Source: Pontederia crassipes
Taxonomy: Eukaryota > Streptophyta > Magnoliopsida > Commelinales > Pontederiaceae
Reading direction: 5' to 3'
Assembly (NCBI GenBank): GCA_030549335.1
Contig: CM060191.1
Span: 55,377,947-55,441,946, forward strand
Length of the DNA stretch: 64,000 nt
The notes under the pieces are model-generated. The model did no database searches, was not told the DNA's origin, and saw only the letters and a program-made list of their open reading frames with translations. Position 1 is the stretch's first letter; each line of letters starts with the position of its first letter. Below, in pieces: positions 60,096 to 64,000 of the stretch. A program made the translations under genes and the position numbers.

Positions 60096-60296
60096 CCAGC
60101 AAGATAACCGAGCATCGGAAGAAGGAGCAACCAAATTTTGGTTTTCCATGGCACTGAGAGGAACCCACTTCACAGATGAATCCTTAAATCCACAAGATCT
60201 AAGAAAAGAACCAAGTTCAGATTGTATTAATTCGTATCTTTCTTTTGAATACCCAACCACATCCATCTTATTAACAACAATAATTATTTGTTCCAC
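60096..60296 (-). pseudogene. HBS1-like GTPase fragment B (G4 region), inverted
   Basis: The minus strand encodes VEQIIIVVNKMDVVGYSKER, then SFLRSCGFKDSSVKWVPLSA and [18 protein letters not shown]. This is the part of HBS1 that directly follows fragment A in the protein, with the NKMD guanine-specificity motif. Fragments A and B point toward each other, about 18 bp apart, so one was inverted relative to the other. Both are uninterrupted and well conserved, which suggests a fairly recent capture. Confidence 0.85.
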
Positions 60297-62703
60297 AAAG
60301 GTGTGATCAATGTAATAAGAATAATTTTCTCATGAGCTTCATAGTTCAATAGATGAAAAAATAAGAGTACCATTCAATAATAAGCAACATGAGATCAAAT
60401 ATACATCATGCCTTATAAATATTAGGTTAACACTAAAAAGAAAAAGGAAAGTTGTTTTCAACTTTAAGTTCTTGAATATTTTAAATCTATGCAGTGTCAT
60501 TATTAACATTTATCGCAATAAGGTATTATTAATTTTCATTAATGACTAGTGGTTATGTGCACTATACAAAGGCACTCTTTCAGGGGAGAATGTGTGCACC
60601 ATGTTTAGGTGAGACTATCTTTCATTGCACAATTGAGAACAATCCTACAATATGGATAGTAGTCTGGATAGTAATCTTAATGATTTAACTCAATTGAGAT
60701 TATGCTTCTAATAATGGGATGAAACAATGACTTCATGTTAATTAGTAGAAAAAACACTTTATTTGTTTTTAAAAAAATTAATTTCTATTTGTTTCCCATT
60801 TGGGACTTTGTTCATAATTATAAATTGTTAATCATGATGTAGTAAAATCAATTTTTTAATCAATACAATGATGGGAATCATCAGTTAAGAATAATACTTA
60901 ATCAGTTTAAATCAATATAAAGAGAAAAAGGCATAAAATCGTTTGGATATTCATAGGGATTCTAGGATGCTTGTACTCAGGGTTTCACTTTTTGGATATA
61001 ATTTTCGGACATCCATAAATTGTTACAATTGTTGAAAACTATGGCATAATGTAAATAGGATCTTTCGGACATTTAATAATGGGATTTGGACACCTACTAG
61101 TCTATAAAAGTTTTGGCAATGGATAATTATTCTGACATTCAAAAGTTGTGATATAAGAGTCAACGTTTTGATTGTTATTACTATATGATCGATCATCCAA
61201 AATCAGATTCGTTGTTCAATATATGAGATTGATTATTCGACCTTTTTGGCAGATTGCAAAAGGATTTCCTAACTTATAAATTAATAGAATACTAAATTCT
61301 ATTTACGCATACATATTAAGCATCCTACACCAATAATGAATAGAAAGACAGTATAAACCTTAATAATCCTATCATATTAATCTTATTATTCATCGAACAA
61401 GACAAGGGACCAACTTTATCTAAGTATAATCTAGATAGATAATTAAGACTTGAAATGTATAAGTGAATCAAATATCTAACCATCGTATTATCAATGAAAC
61501 AAATGTAAAGTCGATCCAATCCATATCATATGTCACATGCATTGTCCATAAAGCTCAAGGGTACATTGCCATTCATATAATTAATCTCTTAGGATCTAGT
61601 GCTAACATATATCTTTGATTAGATCATGGATCAAATAAACTGACATTTTCCTACTTGATTTCATCAATAAGTCAAAACATGATAGGAATGCAATGTGCAG
61701 GAGATCAAAGTAAAGTCCAGCCCACACATAAAGTCTATTGCCCTAACACGAATTAGTATTCATCACATACAATGCAAACAATATAGCATTCGAGATTTCC
61801 ATGTTACGGACAACAACAAAACCGTAACATACACATATTAGTACTCTACTAGCATGTTTTCCTATGTGAGCAAAACTTTGAGAGAGTATTCGATGGTTCC
61901 ACCTAGCTAACTTTTAAATGCTTGAGTACCTTTTTCGTTGTCCTCCTTATTCTCTTCTTCCTCTCCCTCCTTCGACCAGTAGCAATGTAAGGGTTAGATT
62001 ATCCACGATTGTTGTTATCACCAAATAAGGAAAAACTAAGACAAAATGAGGGAAAAGAGAGATGTAAGGAAGTTCAGGTGTTATTTCTCTTTTTATGTGC
62101 CTAGAGTCTTGGTCTATATGAACTCCTCTTGATGTCTTGTATGTCCATGCCGAGAGAAGAAACAAAATAAGAAAGAGTCAAGTATAGAAGAATAAGGGGT
62201 AATTGATAATGGAGAAGAAAAATTAAGTATTAATTAATATTACTTATTTAAATTATCTTCAATCCAATATTATGATAAGAGGATAATATCCCAAAAATTA
62301 TGGAGTTTGGGATAATTTACAAATAGACAATAATTCAATGCATCGATGCATTTGATGGTAGGAGCTAGGAACGTTCGAACTTTTCTTTTTTCATTTTTTA
62401 ATTATGGGTGTTTCATATTAAAATTAGAAAGGAGTGTGTAATAGTGAAAGAAGACAAATATTTATGAGAAAAAACATAAATCTTTTAAAGATAAATCATT
62501 GGAAGTGATGCAGCTTCTTAAATTATAATTCAGTAATAAATTATAAGGGGAAATATTTGGATCCCTTAATATTTATGTTTTCTTTCTTGTCTTTGAATTA
62601 TTAAGTAGTTTATATCATACATTACCATTTTCACAATGAAAATTATAAGTTTATGGTTAAATATTTCTTTGAATCTCTACTAGTAATTCTTTCGTTTCGT
62701 CCA
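60297..62703. other. Gene-free AT-rich spacer
   Basis: AT-rich intergenic DNA. The short open frames (61325-61519, 61947-62165) have no motif. Nothing else recognised. Confidence 0.5.
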
Positions 62704-62732
62704 TTTTTTGTAGGATCTAAAGCACCAAAAGA

Positions 62733-62756
62733 GGGGGGGGGGGGGGGGGGGGGGGG
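62733..62756 (+). repeat. Homopolymer G tract (24 G)
   Basis: A run of 24 G followed by AGGAGGGG inside the solo Copia LTR. The sister LTR has only CCCTCCTC at the same place, so the run expanded after the copies diverged. Confidence 0.95.
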
Positions 62757-63233
62757 AGGAGGGGTGAATTGGTGTATAAAACTCTTTTCGTAAAATCTCT
62801 TTCGGAGAAATCAATAAAATCGATCACAAGCAAATAATGATAAGAAGTGAGTAAGAGAGCAAAGCAAGAGAGACACGATATGTTGTCGAAGTTCGACCTC
62901 AACTCTTTGAAGTATGTCTTCACTCCGACTTTTCAATCACGAGATCGTCGGAGATTCACTATCTTTCTCTTTTCTTATAGGGAGAGAACAACTTTCTTTA
63001 TATCACGCATCTTCTCTACTCAAGAGGCAAGGCACCTCTTTTACAATGAGCTCTCAATTCTCACTAGATTAAAGAATAATGATTCCCTCCAACTCTCTTC
63101 TTTTACAAAATATTCTCACGCTCAAAACTTAGAAGAGAAAAGGAAAGAATTTGCAACTTAGGGCTCAAAAACTTGAAAGGGACTTTAGAATGATCTTTCT
63201 TGCTTGGATGATTTTTCTTCATGCTTTGATACT

Positions 63234-63241
63234 CTTTTATA
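63234..63241 (-). promoter_or_regulatory. TATA box of the solo Copia LTR
   Basis: The minus strand reads CTATAAAAGAG at the place matching the TATA box of the sister LTR. The palindrome cluster at 63328-63615 lies just upstream in minus sense. Confidence 0.6.
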
Positions 63242-63327
63242 GGCTTCTACAGGTGAAAATTTTGTCCAAAAATTCTTCCACAAATTTCAACTTGAAAAAT
63301 AGCCGTTACTGTTCATCTGGTATTGTG

Positions 63328-63615
63328 ACCGGTCGACCGCATTAATGGGCCGATCGACCGGTCAATATGACCATTACGACATATTTGTGATTTTATGCGC
63401 TGTTCGAAATATGACCATTACGGCATATTTGTGATTTTATGCGTTGTTCGACCGGTCCTTCGACTAATACATCTCGAAGTCGATCGGTATATTGGCCGGT
63501 ATAGTCTCGACGTCGACCTATATAGTGTCATCATTTTTGAATTCACTACTGTCTTGACTGGTCTGCTTGATATCAATCGGTCGGTCTTCATGGTCGGTCG
63601 ACCGATGGGTCGACT
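63328..63615. repeat. GGTCGACC palindrome cluster (solo Copia LTR)
   Basis: Copies include CCGGTCGACCGC near 63329, GATCGACCGGT near 63352, TTCGACCGGT near 63448 and TCGGTCGACCGAT near 63594. A direct repeat of about 47 bp (AATATGACCATTACG(A/G)CATA...) at 63364-63450 has expanded inside it. Confidence 0.85.
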
Positions 63616-63776
63616 GGTCGTATGCTGAATCTTTATTTTTTAAAGTTTAATTTGACGATTTCTTCTGAGAATGAGATTATATCAATCTTACACCCGTATC
63701 ATCACTTAAGCATAGATTAGTAATTTTTATTTTCAATTTAATTTGTTATAGTCAAAACATGGGATTCAACATTTTT

Positions 63777-64000
63777 CACAAGACACTTCTACTCAATAAT
63801 GTCACGACCAAATTGGACAATTACCCAAACAAGTATCTATTTCAAATTGAATTGGTTGAACTGAATCGATCAGTGGAATTGGATAGTAACAAAATATTAT
63901 AATTTAATGTAATATATTAAATCAAGCCCTCATATTTAATTATATACATATATAAATGATGCCAAGGTTCCATTATATAGGAAAAATAACAATTATAAAA
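63777..64000. other. Gene-free right flank
   Basis: Short AT-rich end of the window; nothing recognised. Confidence 0.5.

Larger units (their letters stand above)
62709..63771 (-). mobile_element. Solo Copia LTR
   Basis: A 1,063-bp LTR in minus sense, running TGTTGAATCCC (63771) to AGATCCTACA (62709). It is homologous to the LTR at 51695-52861. No primer-binding site or gag lies next to it, and TTTTT flanks both sides (62704-62708 and 63772-63776), so it is a recombination remnant with a possible, though low-complexity, target duplication. It contains a 24-G run near its U5 end. Confidence 0.8.

Noticed and set aside
59850-60107. A functional small GTPase gene
   Set aside because: The segment has only the G3 region, follows a stop and ends in unrelated residues; the G4 part is on the other strand.
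59850-60296. The HBS1 fragments as an L1 twin-priming inversion
   Set aside because: Twin priming gives the upstream part antisense followed by the downstream part sense. Here the two parts converge, so that mechanism does not fit.
16046-63615. The GGTCGACC clusters as CRISPR-like arrays
   Set aside because: Spacing is irregular, the repeats are short and palindromic, the spacers are repeated between LTR copies, and the DNA is plant nuclear with no cas genes.

Overview
The window is nuclear DNA from a flowering plant, probably a non-grass monocot. Two things suggest this. The one intact protein-coding gene, a BAM1-type receptor kinase, has a very GC-rich 5' end that becomes AU-richer toward its 3' end, a gradient typical of monocots. 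Almost everything else is plant retrotransposon DNA, dominated by chromodomain Ty3/Gypsy (Tekay/Del-type) elements with 2-kb LTRs. I see no bacterial genes, CRISPR arrays, tRNA or rRNA genes.

Layout. 1-3.7 kb is an AT-rich flank without a convincing gene. 3704-12663 is a complete Gypsy element on the minus strand with a 5-bp target duplication (CGATC). Its polyprotein is still in one reading frame but is stopped five times and has lost catalytic aspartates. 12.7-15.5 kb is gene-free. 15502-21418 is a second Gypsy element on the plus strand that has lost its reverse transcriptase and RNase H. 21.4-30 kb is the only gene island: microsatellites, then the two-exon BAM1-like gene (24032-27546), then a LINE tail fragment and a MITE. 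30-39.5 kb holds GC-ended repeats, a long-TIR element, and a solo Gypsy LTR (33411-36169) with a LINE fragment nested in it. 39563-48426 is a third Gypsy element on the minus strand (target duplication GTAGG), frameshifted, with an intron-like 75-nt insert in gag. 48.4-57 kb is a nest: a 780-bp hairpin made of two inverted MITE copies, the 3' end of another Gypsy element, a truncated Copia element inserted in that LTR, and a Copia derivative with two inverted U3 ends. 57.3-59.3 kb is a decayed L1-type LINE. 59.85-60.3 kb holds two fragments of an HBS1-like translational GTPase gene lying in opposite orientation. 62709-63771 is a solo Copia LTR related to the one at 51695.

How it fits together. 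Only the BAM1-like gene looks functional; such kinases sit in the plasma membrane, bind CLE-family peptides and act in meristem and cell-layer patterning. The rest records repeated insertion, LTR-LTR recombination and decay by CpG deamination.

The most unusual structure is a family of clustered CGGTCGACCG palindromes found in the LTRs of both Gypsy and Copia elements (six clusters). In the Copia LTRs they lie just upstream of the TATA box, and copy number differs between the two LTRs of one element. I cannot say from sequence alone what, if anything, binds them.
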